In this document: one piece after another, positions 39,651-48,017 of the stretch
How positions within the stretch are numbered: position 1 is the first letter of the stretch
Layout of the letters: every line of letters begins with the position of its first letter
Source of the DNA: Peribacillus butanolivorans
GTDB taxonomy: Bacteria > Bacillota > Bacilli > Bacillales > DSM-1321
Assembly: GCF_001273755.1 (NCBI RefSeq)
Contig: NZ_LGYA01000005.1
Coordinates: 62,001 to 126,000, forward strand
Direction: 5' to 3'
DNA: 64,000 bases
Notes under the pieces: model-generated
Database searches by the model: none
What the model was told of the DNA's origin: nothing
The model's input: only the letters and a program-made list of their open reading frames with translations
Position numbers and translations under genes: made by a program

Positions 39651-40844
39651 ATGAGTTCTAGAATCGCAGCAATAGACGTAGGAAATGATGCAATTAAAGC
39701 TATTTTTGGAAAGCTAGAGTCTGAATTATATATACCAAATGTCATTGCAAAAGACATTGAAGATAGGCCGGTCATAGGAATCGAAGAACTCGATGAAAAA
39801 AACCCATTGGAAGGGATACATATTAGAGTCCATTCACCAGCCTTGCAAGACAATAATGCCATTTATCGTGTCGGAAATTTAGCGACAAAAAGTGATAACC
39901 CAACAGAACTAGATTTGGGGAGCAGTAAATCAGAGGAAGACCAAACATTAGTAATGCTTTTTGCGGCTCTTGCATTGGATGCTGCCAAGCAAGGGAACAA
40001 TGATAAGTTCAAAAAAGTAAATAACGTTGTCGAAGCGAATTATACGCTGGGCACAGGTCTACCTCTTCGGGAAGTTAAGGAAGGGAAAGATGTTGGATAC
40101 CGTTCGAAGTTACTAGGTTCTGTTCACCAAGTAGAATTTTTAATTACACCCAAATACCAAGGTATTAAGATTAATATCAAATTTGATGAAGTGAAGGTCT
40201 ATCCAGAGGGCTTCGCCGCATACATCAATTTAGTCATGGACAATGACTTGAATATCATTAACCGTGAATTAATAGATAGAAGAATTCTCATTCAAGATAT
40301 TGGCGGACTATCAACAGATATCGCGGTCATTAAAAACCGTAAAGTTGACGATGATAAGGCGCAAGGATTCAATCTTGGAGTAGCTGAGGCTCTTGAATCT
40401 ATTCGTGAAGAAATCAGGAAAAAACACGGTGTCGAGCTAGACAGCAGACGCGATGTCGTTGAAATCATCACGAAGAAAAACGATCGTAACCATATTATGG
40501 TTCGCGGAAGCCGGACAAGCGTCCATGATATCGTCGACCGAATTTTAGGGGAACTTGCGAAAAAGCAATACCGTCACCTACGTAATGTATGGCAGAAAAA
40601 CTCGCAAACGGAAATCTGCTATTTTGTTGGCGGAGGTTCGATTGTCTTGAAAGATTACCTGAAAACGCTCAATCAAAATTTTGATGGCTATAATATAGAC
40701 TTTTTTGAAGATGAACGGCAAAGCGTTTGGATGATGGCCAACGCCTATTATAAATTGATTTCGGATTTTAATCGCCGGAATTCAAAGGAACAACAGCATT
40801 CCCAGCAAAAGAAGAAAGAACAAAGATCAGGTGCTGTTAAATAG
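39651..40844 (+). CDS. ParM/StbA-like actin-type segregation ATPase
   Basis: 397 residues. Actin-fold nucleotide motifs are present: phosphate-1 IAAIDVGNDAIKAIFGK, phosphate-2 ILIQDIGGLSTDIAVI, and adenosine motif YFVGGGSIVLKDYL. A Gln/Lys-rich tail follows from about 375. ParM polymers push plasmid copies apart when ParR-parC complexes cap them (type II partition). Here it lies among chromosomal housekeeping genes, 8 bp upstream of an RHH-like protein and downstream of a repeat array, so the three-part layout is complete. Role on a chromosome is unknown; a captured plasmid module or a distinct filament system are both possible. AAGGGGATG precedes the start. Confidence 0.88.
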   Translation: MSSRIAAIDVGNDAIKAIFGKLESELYIPNVIAKDIEDRPVIGIEELDEKNPLEGIHIRVHSPALQDNNAIYRVGNLATKSDNPTELDLGSSKSEEDQTLVMLFAALALDAAKQGNNDKFKKVNNVVEANYTLGTGLPLREVKEGKDVGYRSKLLGSVHQVEFLITPKYQGIKINIKFDEVKVYPEGFAAYINLVMDNDLNIINRELIDRRILIQDIGGLSTDIAVIKNRKVDDDKAQGFNLGVAEALESIREEIRKKHGVELDSRRDVVEIITKKNDRNHIMVRGSRTSVHDIVDRILGELAKKQYRHLRNVWQKNSQTEICYFVGGGSIVLKDYLKTLNQNFDGYNIDFFEDERQSVWMMANAYYKLISDFNRRNSKEQQHSQQKKKEQRSGAVK

Positions 40845-40852
40845 GTGAGAGA

Positions 40853-41395
40853 ATGAAAAAAACAGCTTCTTCTGAAATCAAAAGAGGACAAGCCATCACT
40901 TTTCGTATCCCTTCAGATGTATCAGATTATACGTTAAGACAGCTGCAGAAATTGAAGGAAACAGAAAGAAGGAATTTTTCCAGTAAAATTGCCGAGTATG
41001 TTCTCGATGGAATCGGACAATCCACCCATCAGGAACGGGAAATGATTGCTCTACCCATGCCGAACAAGCTTAGCAAATCTCAGCGTGACTGGCTCAAGCA
41101 TTCCCACTCAGAAGCTATGCTTGGAACGATTATGTACCATCTTTTATCCGATCCTTTACGCGCGACTGCCTTGCTAGCCTCATTGAACAGTAATGTAATT
41201 AATGAGGAGATTTATTTGCAGGATGAGCCCGAAGAACAGGATACTGAAGTGGTGCAGAAGGAAATATCTAAGAAAGATTTGGATGACTTTGATTGGAGTT
41301 TGGATGAAACCACACAACAAGTGGAGGAACCAGAACCTGAAGAGGAAAACCTTGATGATCTTCTTGGTGATTTTCTTGATCAAATGAATCAATAA
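40853..41395 (+). CDS. Putative ParR-like DNA-binding partner of ParM
   Basis: 180 residues. The N-terminal part (about 8-52: QAITFRIPSDVSDYTLRQLQKLKE, then NFSSKIAEYVLDGIG) has the strand-helix-helix pattern of ribbon-helix-helix proteins. The middle is helical, and the C-terminal third is very acidic (EEPEPEEENLDDLLGDF). ParR proteins bind parC repeats through an RHH dimer and ParM through their C terminus. I infer this from position (8 bp after parM) and pattern, not from a direct family match. Followed by a terminator, so parM-parR is a two-gene operon. Confidence 0.65.
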   Translation: MKKTASSEIKRGQAITFRIPSDVSDYTLRQLQKLKETERRNFSSKIAEYVLDGIGQSTHQEREMIALPMPNKLSKSQRDWLKHSHSEAMLGTIMYHLLSDPLRATALLASLNSNVINEEIYLQDEPEEQDTEVVQKEISKKDLDDFDWSLDETTQQVEEPEPEEENLDDLLGDFLDQMNQ

Positions 41396-41401
41396 GTATG
41401 T

Positions 41402-41440
41402 AGAAGGGTATCTGACAACATGTTGGATATCCTTCTTTTT
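41402..41440 (+). terminator. Terminator of the parM-parR operon
   Basis: AGAAGG-TATC pairs with GATATCCTTCT (one G-U pair), inner ACATGT pairing, then TTTTTT. Confidence 0.85.
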
Positions 41441-41493
41441 TATTAACGGGGAATTTCAAAAAAAGAAGGACCTCAGGGCCCCTCTTGAATGAA

Positions 41494-42786
41494 TTAAGCT
41501 AGGAAAATTAATTGATAGAGGAAAAGAATTGCAAATATGTACACTAACGGGTGCACTTCTCGGGACTTTCCTTTAGCCAATTTTAAAATAGGATAAGCGA
41601 TGAATCCAAGTGCTATCCCATTGGCGATACTTGATGTTAACGGCATTGCGACAATGACCAAAAAAGCTGGGAAAGATTCATCAAAATGCGTCCAGTCAAT
41701 TTCGTTAATGCTTTTAATCATCATACTTCCTACAATAATCAGGCTTGGTGCCGTGATTGCCGCTACATTTGAGACAGCTCCGATAAGGGGGCTAAAGAAG
41801 GCGGTTATTAAGAAAAGAATAGCCACCACAAGAGCTGTTAATCCTGTTTTACCGCCTGCACCTACGCCAGCAGAAGACTCAACTGAGGCAGCGGTAGGGC
41901 TTGTACCGAACATGGCACCAACAGTTGTACCAATGGAGTCTGCAAAGAAGGCACTCCCAGATTTCTCAAGCTTCCCATTTTTCAACAATCCAGCTTGACG
42001 TACAATTCCAAGTAACGCTCCGGTTGTATCAAATAGCATGACAAGTAAGATTGAGAAGACAACTCCATATAGCCCGTAGTTAATGACATCTGCAATAGAT
42101 GTGATTGGGTTAGCGACGATTATTCCCTCAGGTAATGATGGTGTCGAAACAAAGCCATCAATTTTTAACTGTCCAGTAAAGAAGGCGATAATGGCTGTGA
42201 CGATCATTCCAATGAATATTGCTCCCTGCACATTACGTACAAGTAACACAATCGTTATAACCAAACCAATTAACGTAAGTGCCACACTAGGGTCTCTAAA
42301 ACTTCCAAGGGTAACTAGATTGGATTCATGACTTGTAACAACGCCTGACAAACGAAGTCCAATAAAGGTGATGAAAAGTCCAATTCCAGCACTGATTGCG
42401 TGCTTCAAATTATTGGGGATGGCTTCAATCAATTTTGAACGGAAAGAGGTAAGTGATAAAAAGATAAAGATAATCCCTGTAACAAAGACTGCCGAAAAGG
42501 CAACTGTATATGAGATATTATGAGTGCCTAGCACTGAGTACGCAAAATAGGCATTCAATCCCATCGCAGGTGCTATGACAATTGGATAATTGGCTAAAAG
42601 AGCCATGCAAAGAGTTCCTACTATGATTGCGATGATGGTTGCTGTGAAGGCCTGGTCAAAGGGGACCCCAGCATCAGAAAGAATCATTGGGTTTACAACT
42701 ATGATATAAGCTAATGTTAAAAAGGTTGTAAGTCCCGCAAGTACTTCTGTCTTAATATTTGAATCCCGTTCTTTTAATTTAAACAT
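41494..42786 (-). CDS. Purine (guanine/hypoxanthine) permease, NCS2 family, PbuO/PbuG-like
   Basis: 430 residues, 12-14 membrane spans. Marks of the AzgA-like NCS2 group are the start EVLAGLTTFLTLAYIIVVNPMIL, APAMGLNAYFAYSV, FGTSPTAASVESSAGVGAGGKTGLTALV, and a terminal DESFPAFLVIVAMPLTSSIANGIALGF. It resembles B. subtilis PbuO throughout. It imports hypoxanthine or guanine with protons. A hairpin with a T-run lies between promoter and start (see 42817), which suggests attenuation. Confidence 0.9.
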   Translation of the reverse strand: MFKLKERDSNIKTEVLAGLTTFLTLAYIIVVNPMILSDAGVPFDQAFTATIIAIIVGTLCMALLANYPIVIAPAMGLNAYFAYSVLGTHNISYTVAFSAVFVTGIIFIFLSLTSFRSKLIEAIPNNLKHAISAGIGLFITFIGLRLSGVVTSHESNLVTLGSFRDPSVALTLIGLVITIVLLVRNVQGAIFIGMIVTAIIAFFTGQLKIDGFVSTPSLPEGIIVANPITSIADVINYGLYGVVFSILLVMLFDTTGALLGIVRQAGLLKNGKLEKSGSAFFADSIGTTVGAMFGTSPTAASVESSAGVGAGGKTGLTALVVAILFLITAFFSPLIGAVSNVAAITAPSLIIVGSMMIKSINEIDWTHFDESFPAFLVIVAMPLTSSIANGIALGFIAYPILKLAKGKSREVHPLVYIFAILFLYQLIFLA

Positions 42787-42816
42787 GCGGTTACTCCTTT
42801 TTTATATACAAAAAAT

Positions 42817-42858
42817 CCTTGTACTAATCATTACAAGGAGGAGGTGCTTACCCCTTTT
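42817..42858 (-). promoter_or_regulatory. Terminator-like hairpin in the purine permease leader
   Basis: On the minus strand CCTTGTA pairs with TACAAGG around an 8-nt loop and is followed by ATTTTTT, about 25 bp before the ribosome site. Just upstream AGGGGT and ACCTCCT could form an alternative pairing with part of the first arm. This looks like transcription attenuation. It does not match the purine riboswitch core that I know. Confidence 0.55.
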
Positions 42859-43006
42859 TCAAGTAAGTAGCTCGGTAGTATAATTTATTTGATAATAAAA
42901 TCTTATAAATTATATTAGAAAAACAACTAAAGTACAATAGCATGAAAAATTTACAGTGACAGGTTTTCTCGAAATTAGATAATGATATACTAACAAATAG
43001 CTTAGA

Positions 43007-43050
43007 TTAAGGAAGTTTCACTTAGAGTGTAACTCCGCAACGTTCCTTAA
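43007..43050 (+). promoter_or_regulatory. Structured leader of the DEAD-box helicase gene
   Basis: TTAAGGAA-GTT pairs with AAC-GTTCCTTAA, with an inner CACT/AGTG hairpin, ending 65 bp before the helicase ATG. Long structured leaders are common for cold-shock helicase genes, but no specific mechanism is visible. Confidence 0.45.
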
Positions 43051-43115
43051 GACGATTTACGAGTTTTTAAATGGGAAAAACAAGGGAATGACAAATTTAG
43101 AGAGTAGGTTTATAT

Positions 43116-44555
43116 ATGACAAATTTCATCGACTTGGGCGTTAGCCCGGCGATTAACGCGATATTAAAACAAATAGGAATTTCTAACCCGACACCTATCC
43201 AGGAGAAATCCATACCAGATATTCTTGCGGGAAGGGACGTCATCGCGAAGGCACAGACAGGGACTGGGAAGACCTTGGCGTTTTTGTTGCCGATTTTAGA
43301 AAAAGTCGATCCGACAGCATCCCACATCCAATCATTAATTGTTACACCAACTAGGGAATTAGCTTTGCAAATCACAGCGGAACTGAAAAAGTTTGCTAAT
43401 GAAATTGAGGAGCTGCAGGTGCTTGCTGTGTATGGTGGACAGGATGTCGAACAGCAAATGAAAAAGTTGACACGAAATATTTCTGTCGTGGTTGCCACGC
43501 CAGGGCGGCTTTTAGATCATTTACGAAGAGGCACCATTGATTTATCGCAAACACAGACACTCGTTTTGGATGAAGCTGACCAAATGCTTCATATTGGCTT
43601 TTTACCGGAAGTAGAAGAGATTATGGGGCAACTTCCAGAAGAACGGCAGACATTGCTCTTTTCTGCCACAATGCCTGAACAAGTTCATCAGCTAGCTAAA
43701 CGCTACATGAATAAACCATTAACTGCGGCAGTAAAGGCTGATCAAGTTACAGTCGAGCAAATCCGCCAACTTGTTATCGAGACGACAGATCGTGCCAAAC
43801 AGTCTTCATTAATTACCATAATAAAAGAAGAACAGCCTTACCTGGCCATTATTTTTTGCCGCACAAAACGCCGTGTTTCAGTCTTGAATGATGCTTTAAA
43901 GTCCGCTGGTTTTAATTCTGAGGAACTTCATGGGGACCTTTCACAGGCCAAACGAGAACGTGTTATGAAAAACTTCAGAGATGCAAAGCTCCAATATTTA
44001 GTGGCAACGGACGTTGCGGCACGAGGGCTGGATGTAGAAGGAGTGACCCATGTATTTAACTATGATGTCCCAGAGGATGCGGAAATTTACATCCACCGAA
44101 TTGGTCGAACAGGACGAGCGGGTGAGAATGGTCTAGCCGTAACCTTTATTGCTACTAAAGATTTGCAGCTGTTAAGTGATATAGAAAAAGGAATTTCAAT
44201 GAAAATTGAACGAAGAACAATTGAAGGCGTCAAAATGTTCCAACCTGATGAGGCGGGTCATAAAAAGAAGCGTTATGAAGAATCTTCAGAAGAGGGAACT
44301 CGTCGCCCACGTACAGGAGGAGGTCGCCGCCACAGAGAGCGAATAGATACAAGAGGGCCTAATCGAGGAAGTCACCGTTCTGCTAATCAAGCAGACAACC
44401 GTGAATTAGAGCTAGAGAAACCACGCGGAGGCCGTACGGAAAATAGTCGTGGACCGAAACGTGAGAATCCACGTGGAGGTCGTACGGAAAACAGTAGCGG
44501 GCCGAAACGTGAGAATTCAAGGGGAGGACGCCCAGAAGATAGCCGTGGAACGTGA
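43116..44555 (+). CDS. DEAD-box RNA helicase, C-terminal RGG tail cut by frameshift
   Basis: 479 residues as it stands. All core motifs are present: Q motif FIDLGVS...PTPIQ, motif I AQTGTGKT, Ia [55 protein letters not shown]. After about residue 370 comes an Arg/Gly-rich tail made of 16-residue repeats. In the third repeat 5 bases are missing relative to its neighbours, which creates the stop at 44555. The original frame would run to 44721 (about 536 residues) and end 9 bp before the next gene. Such helicases remodel RNA in ribosome assembly or decay. The truncated protein keeps the full enzyme core. Confidence 0.9.
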   Translation: MTNFIDLGVSPAINAILKQIGISNPTPIQEKSIPDILAGRDVIAKAQTGTGKTLAFLLPILEKVDPTASHIQSLIVTPTRELALQITAELKKFANEIEELQVLAVYGGQDVEQQMKKLTRNISVVVATPGRLLDHLRRGTIDLSQTQTLVLDEADQMLHIGFLPEVEEIMGQLPEERQTLLFSATMPEQVHQLAKRYMNKPLTAAVKADQVTVEQIRQLVIETTDRAKQSSLITIIKEEQPYLAIIFCRTKRRVSVLNDALKSAGFNSEELHGDLSQAKRERVMKNFRDAKLQYLVATDVAARGLDVEGVTHVFNYDVPEDAEIYIHRIGRTGRAGENGLAVTFIATKDLQLLSDIEKGISMKIERRTIEGVKMFQPDEAGHKKKRYEESSEEGTRRPRTGGGRRHRERIDTRGPNRGSHRSANQADNRELELEKPRGGRTENSRGPKRENPRGGRTENSSGPKRENSRGGRPEDSRGT

Positions 44556-44658
44556 GAATTCAAGGGGAGGACGCCCAGAAGACAGCCGTGGACCGAAGCG
44601 TGATAATACCCGTGGAGACCGCCAAGGAGACAGCCGGGGAGCAAAAGGGGGAAATACC
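44424..44658 (+). repeat. Five tandem 48-bp RGG-coding repeats in the helicase gene
   Basis: Units start at 44424, 44472, 44520, 44563 and 44611, each coding a variant of RGGR(T/P)E(N/D)SRGPKREN. The third is 43 bp; CCGAA is missing after CGTGGA. Units 4 and 5 are read only if the frame is restored. Unit 5 has diverged to RGDRQGDSRGAKGGNT. Confidence 0.88.
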
Positions 44659-44721
44659 CAAGGGCCAAGTAATAGGAGAGGCGGATCTGGGAGCTTTTCA
44701 AATAGAGGAAGAAACAGGTAA
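44556..44721 (+). pseudogene. Out-of-frame C-terminal remainder of the helicase
   Basis: Beyond the premature stop, the shifted frame still codes the expected tail ([16 protein letters not shown], then RGDRQGDSRGAKGG, ending GGSGSFSNRGRNR) without stops until TAA 44719-44721. The good state of this remnant points to a recent or reversible indel, or a sequence error. Confidence 0.8.
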
Positions 44722-44730
44722 AAGGAGGCG

Positions 44731-45645
44731 ATGGAAGTGGAAAAGCCTTGGTTGGCAGAATATCCAGTTTCCTTAGAGCTAGCAGAGAAATTAATCAGGC
44801 TGCAGTTTCCAGAGATTGAGTTGAAAGAGATAAACCAACTTGGGGAGGGGTTTGATAACACAGTCATTCAAATTAATGAGCAATATGTATTCCGTTTCCC
44901 TCGACGCCCTATTGCAGTTACGTTAATCCAAGTGGAAAATCAACTTCTGCCCTCGATAGCAGGTAACTTTCCGCTTGCTATCCCTGAGCCGATTTTTTTT
45001 GGAAAACCAAGTACCATTTATCCATATCCCTTTACAGGTTATAAAATGGTAAAGGGATACTTGCCTGTGGAAGAATCAGTTGAAAATAAGATTATATCGG
45101 CAAAAAGATTTGCCCATTTTTTAAAAGAACTTCATAGTTTTCCTGTTGAAAAAGCGAAGCGATTAGGCGTAAGGCCTGATGGAATGATGAGGCTCGATAT
45201 ATCCTTTCGCCAGAAAATGCTAATGGAAAATGTCTCAACTCTATTAAAACTAGGTTACTCTGAGCAGGCATATGCCGTTAAGGATTTTTTTGAAAAACTC
45301 AAACCATTGAATGTTCATCATCCAATCTCACTCGTTCATGGAGACATTCATATCCGGAACGTTTTACTCGATAAAAAAGGTGTTCTCGCTGGAATTATTG
45401 ATTGGGGAGATGTTCATATCGGAAACCCAGCTATTGATTTTTCCTTTTTATACAGCTATTTTCCAAAAGAAGCACGCCAAGTATTTTTTGGGATTTATGG
45501 TGACATCGATAAGGAGATGGAGTGCTTGGCCCGGTTCAGAGCAATATATATGCTTGTTACTCTACTCGTATATGGCATTGATCGTCAGGATGAACAGCTG
45601 ATTGCTATAACGAGCACTGGTTTGAAATTTGCTATAGAAGAATAA
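44731..45645 (+). CDS. Aminoglycoside phosphotransferase (APH)-family kinase-like protein
   Basis: 304 residues. Protein-kinase-like APH fold: N-lobe nucleotide region LGEGFDNTVIQINEQYVFRFPRR, catalytic loop SLVHGDIHIRNVLLDKKG (Asp about 206), and metal motif GIIDWGDVHIGNPAIDFSF. Related enzymes phosphorylate aminoglycosides, macrolides, homoserine or other small molecules. The substrate here cannot be told, and a resistance function should not be assumed. It starts 9 bp after the ancestral helicase stop, with AAAGGAGG, which suggests one operon. Confidence 0.82.
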   Translation: MEVEKPWLAEYPVSLELAEKLIRLQFPEIELKEINQLGEGFDNTVIQINEQYVFRFPRRPIAVTLIQVENQLLPSIAGNFPLAIPEPIFFGKPSTIYPYPFTGYKMVKGYLPVEESVENKIISAKRFAHFLKELHSFPVEKAKRLGVRPDGMMRLDISFRQKMLMENVSTLLKLGYSEQAYAVKDFFEKLKPLNVHHPISLVHGDIHIRNVLLDKKGVLAGIIDWGDVHIGNPAIDFSFLYSYFPKEARQVFFGIYGDIDKEMECLARFRAIYMLVTLLVYGIDRQDEQLIAITSTGLKFAIEE

Positions 45646-45677
45646 TTGTTACTTTCTTTTATGATTGGGAGGTTAAT

Positions 45678-46865
45678 ATGAAAGCAAGTTATTTTCATAC
45701 AATTACGTTAATTGGGAACATGTTGGATAAATCTAACATTCCTTATCAATATACAGGTCAATCTGCTCTGTTTGTGCAAGGAGTGGAGGTTGATGAGTAT
45801 AAGAACATCACCATTGATGTGCAATGGGATGTCTTTAATGAGATTTTTGAGCTTTTTTCCGAATTCGCCCCTACGCAGCCTGAAAAAAATCCTGAGAGTT
45901 CTTCTTTTCTATTGGTCATTGATGGGGTTATAGTCACAGTTCGCTGCTTGTTTAACATGACTATTAAAACAGATCCTTATCGATTGTCTATAAAGATTGG
46001 AGAAATGGAGATTTGGTGCCGGTCATTGTACAGTTATTTATACGACGAGGAAATGAAGAAGTACAGCGCTGAAATTCATGCCTACTTATCTGCCGAGCAG
46101 CAGGGCTTCACAGCTGAAAATGAACAGGCATGGAACCAGAATAATTATTTAGCGCTTGTCAATCGTTACGGAAAACCCAAAGAACTGGCATCTAAAATCG
46201 GACAAAATCCCAAATGGAGACTGCATCCATTTTATAAATATATGGGAGATGTAACAGGTAAAAAAATCACTCATTTAATGGGGTCAAATGGCGTTAAAGC
46301 GGTTGCCCTGGCCATCATAGGGGCCAATGTCAAGGTAGTTGATTTTTCTCAGGAAAACGCGACTTTTGCAAATGAATTGGCAAAAGAGGCCGATGTTTCG
46401 ATTGAGTATATCATCTCTGATGTGCTGTCATTATCATCAGAACATGTATCTGAGAAACAGGATTTGGTTTTAATGGAGCTGGGTGTGCTTCACTACCTAA
46501 TTGATCTTCAACCATTATTCGAAAAAATTAAAATGATTTTAAAGCCAGGTGGACGATTCATTTTACATGAATTCCACCCGATTTCAACAAAACTCATTAC
46601 TTCTAATGGTAAAAAGCATAAGGTGGCAGGCAACTATTTTGCTCCAGCAATTGAAAACAACGAGGTCGCTTTTTCCAAGCATATGCCGGATGAAGAAAAA
46701 GAGAGCCTTTCAAAAGTGGTTCAGCGTAAATGGACAATAGGAGAACTTATAACGGCAGTAGGTCAATCAGGGCTTGTGATCAAGGTGCTTGAGGAAGAAC
46801 CAAATCATAAGATCCACGATATCGGTCTTCCGAAAACATATACCTTGGTAGCGGAACGAGTGTAA
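45678..46865 (+). CDS. Nucleotidyltransferase-like domain fused to class I methyltransferase
   Basis: 395 residues. The N-terminal part (about 1-120) has a nucleotidyltransferase-like look (LIGNMLDKSNIPYQYTGQSALFVQGVEV, then ITIDVQWD), but I cannot see an intact GS..D..D catalytic set. From about 190 a SAM-dependent Rossmann domain begins: THLMGSNGVKAVALAIIGANVKVVDFS, DLVLMELGVLHYL, and MILKPGGRFILHEFHP. Substrate unknown. It follows the kinase-like gene by 32 bp, with GGGAGG, and precedes an ATP-grasp gene. The domain fusion is unusual; the N-terminal assignment is tentative. Confidence 0.72.
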   Translation: MKASYFHTITLIGNMLDKSNIPYQYTGQSALFVQGVEVDEYKNITIDVQWDVFNEIFELFSEFAPTQPEKNPESSSFLLVIDGVIVTVRCLFNMTIKTDPYRLSIKIGEMEIWCRSLYSYLYDEEMKKYSAEIHAYLSAEQQGFTAENEQAWNQNNYLALVNRYGKPKELASKIGQNPKWRLHPFYKYMGDVTGKKITHLMGSNGVKAVALAIIGANVKVVDFSQENATFANELAKEADVSIEYIISDVLSLSSEHVSEKQDLVLMELGVLHYLIDLQPLFEKIKMILKPGGRFILHEFHPISTKLITSNGKKHKVAGNYFAPAIENNEVAFSKHMPDEEKESLSKVVQRKWTIGELITAVGQSGLVIKVLEEEPNHKIHDIGLPKTYTLVAERV

Positions 46866-46957
46866 GGATGCAGTCAAAAGTGTTAGCGTATATAAAAAGG
46901 ATGTCTCTATGCCTCAGATAAAAACATAAATTTTTAAACAATCAGGAGGAACCTTTT

Positions 46958-47905
46958 ATGAGTAAAATTTATATCATTCATGAAAATGAGGAATGGACTG
47001 CCCATTTAACCAAAAGAATGAATGAGTTAGAACTTCCCTATGAAGAATGGCATCTTGATCAGGGTGTGGTGGATTTAACAGAGGAACCGCCAGAGGGTGT
47101 TTTTTATAGCCGTATGAGTGCAAGCTCACATACTCGTGGGCACCGATTTGCGCCTGAAATGACAGAATCTGTGCTAGCGTGGCTTGAACAGCATAATCGT
47201 ACAGTCTTCAATGGGACACGAGCGCTTCGTTTTGAGGTCAGCAAAGTCAATCAATATACGGCACTGACAAAGGCTGGAATTAAGACTCCGCAAACGATCG
47301 CAGCTGTAGGCAAGGAAAATATCATGAAGGCAGCAGAGAAATTAAATGCCGCTTCGTTTATCACGAAACATAACCGTGCAGGTAAGGGACTCGGTGTTCA
47401 ATTATTTCACTCAGTAGATGCATTGAAACATTATGTGGAAGGTCCAGAATTCGATGAGCCAGTTGATGGGATTACATTAATTCAGGAATACATAAAAGCA
47501 CCGGAGCTATTCATCACCCGTTGTGAATTCGTGGGTGGCAGTTTTATGTATGCGGTAGAGGTTGACACATCCGAAGGTTTCGAGCTTTGTCCGGCAGATG
47601 CCTGCCAAATTGGTGACTTGTTCTGCCCGATCGGTGAAGAGGTAGTAGAAAAACCAAAATTTCAAATTGTGCAAGATTTTCATGATCCGATTATTGAAAA
47701 ATATGAAGCGTTTTTACAAGCGAATGAAATTTCGATTGCAGGAATTGAATTCATTCGTAATAGCGATGGTGAAATCTACACGTATGACATCAATACCAAT
47801 ACGAATTATAACAATGACGCTGAGGAAGCAGCAGGCCAATATGGCATGCTTGAATTAGCGAAGTTTCTAGGATCCGAATTGGCGAAACAAAACTTGAACA
47901 AATAA
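46958..47905 (+). CDS. ATP-grasp ligase, RimK-like
   Basis: 315 residues. The ATP-grasp signs are visible: SKVNQYTALTKAGIKTPQTIAA at the domain start, the binding Lys in SFITKHNRAGKGLGVQLF, the hinge TLIQEYIKAP, and metal-binding acids in IAGIEFIRNSDGEIYTYDINTNTNYN. RimK-like ligases join amino acids (often glutamate) to a carboxyl group of a protein or small molecule. The substrate is unknown. It follows the methyltransferase gene by 92 bp, after AGGAGGAA, and may be its own unit. Confidence 0.82.
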   Translation: MSKIYIIHENEEWTAHLTKRMNELELPYEEWHLDQGVVDLTEEPPEGVFYSRMSASSHTRGHRFAPEMTESVLAWLEQHNRTVFNGTRALRFEVSKVNQYTALTKAGIKTPQTIAAVGKENIMKAAEKLNAASFITKHNRAGKGLGVQLFHSVDALKHYVEGPEFDEPVDGITLIQEYIKAPELFITRCEFVGGSFMYAVEVDTSEGFELCPADACQIGDLFCPIGEEVVEKPKFQIVQDFHDPIIEKYEAFLQANEISIAGIEFIRNSDGEIYTYDINTNTNYNNDAEEAAGQYGMLELAKFLGSELAKQNLNK

Positions 47906-47924
47906 AATAATAAAAAGTGATGCT

Positions 47925-47965
47925 GACTGAAAGGGGGGTTGTATAAACCATTTCAGTCTTTTTTT
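47925..47965 (+). terminator. Terminator of the ATP-grasp gene
   Basis: GACTGAAA pairs with TTTCAGTC, followed by TTTTTTT. Confidence 0.85.
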
Positions 47966-47970
47966 GACAT

Positions 47971-48002
47971 AAAAAGAAGGTGCCCCGTCTCAAGCGGGCA
48001 CC
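47971..48002 (-). terminator. Terminator of the ABC-F gene
   Basis: GGTGCCC pairs with GGGCACC around a 10-nt loop; on the minus strand it is followed by TTCTTTTT. Confidence 0.88.
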
Positions 48003-48017
48003 CTCTATTAGACCAAG

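Larger units (their letters stand above)
38891..39953. repeat. Tandem duplication, unit 2
   Basis: 1063 bp parallel to 37824-38890, with scattered substitutions and small indels, so the duplication is not recent. It supplies the promoter region and intact start of the functional parM gene, while its oxidoreductase part is dead. Confidence 0.88.

Noticed and set aside
44731-45645. Antibiotic-resistance phosphotransferase
   Set aside because: The APH fold is clear but shared by many housekeeping kinases; nothing in the sequence shows a drug substrate.
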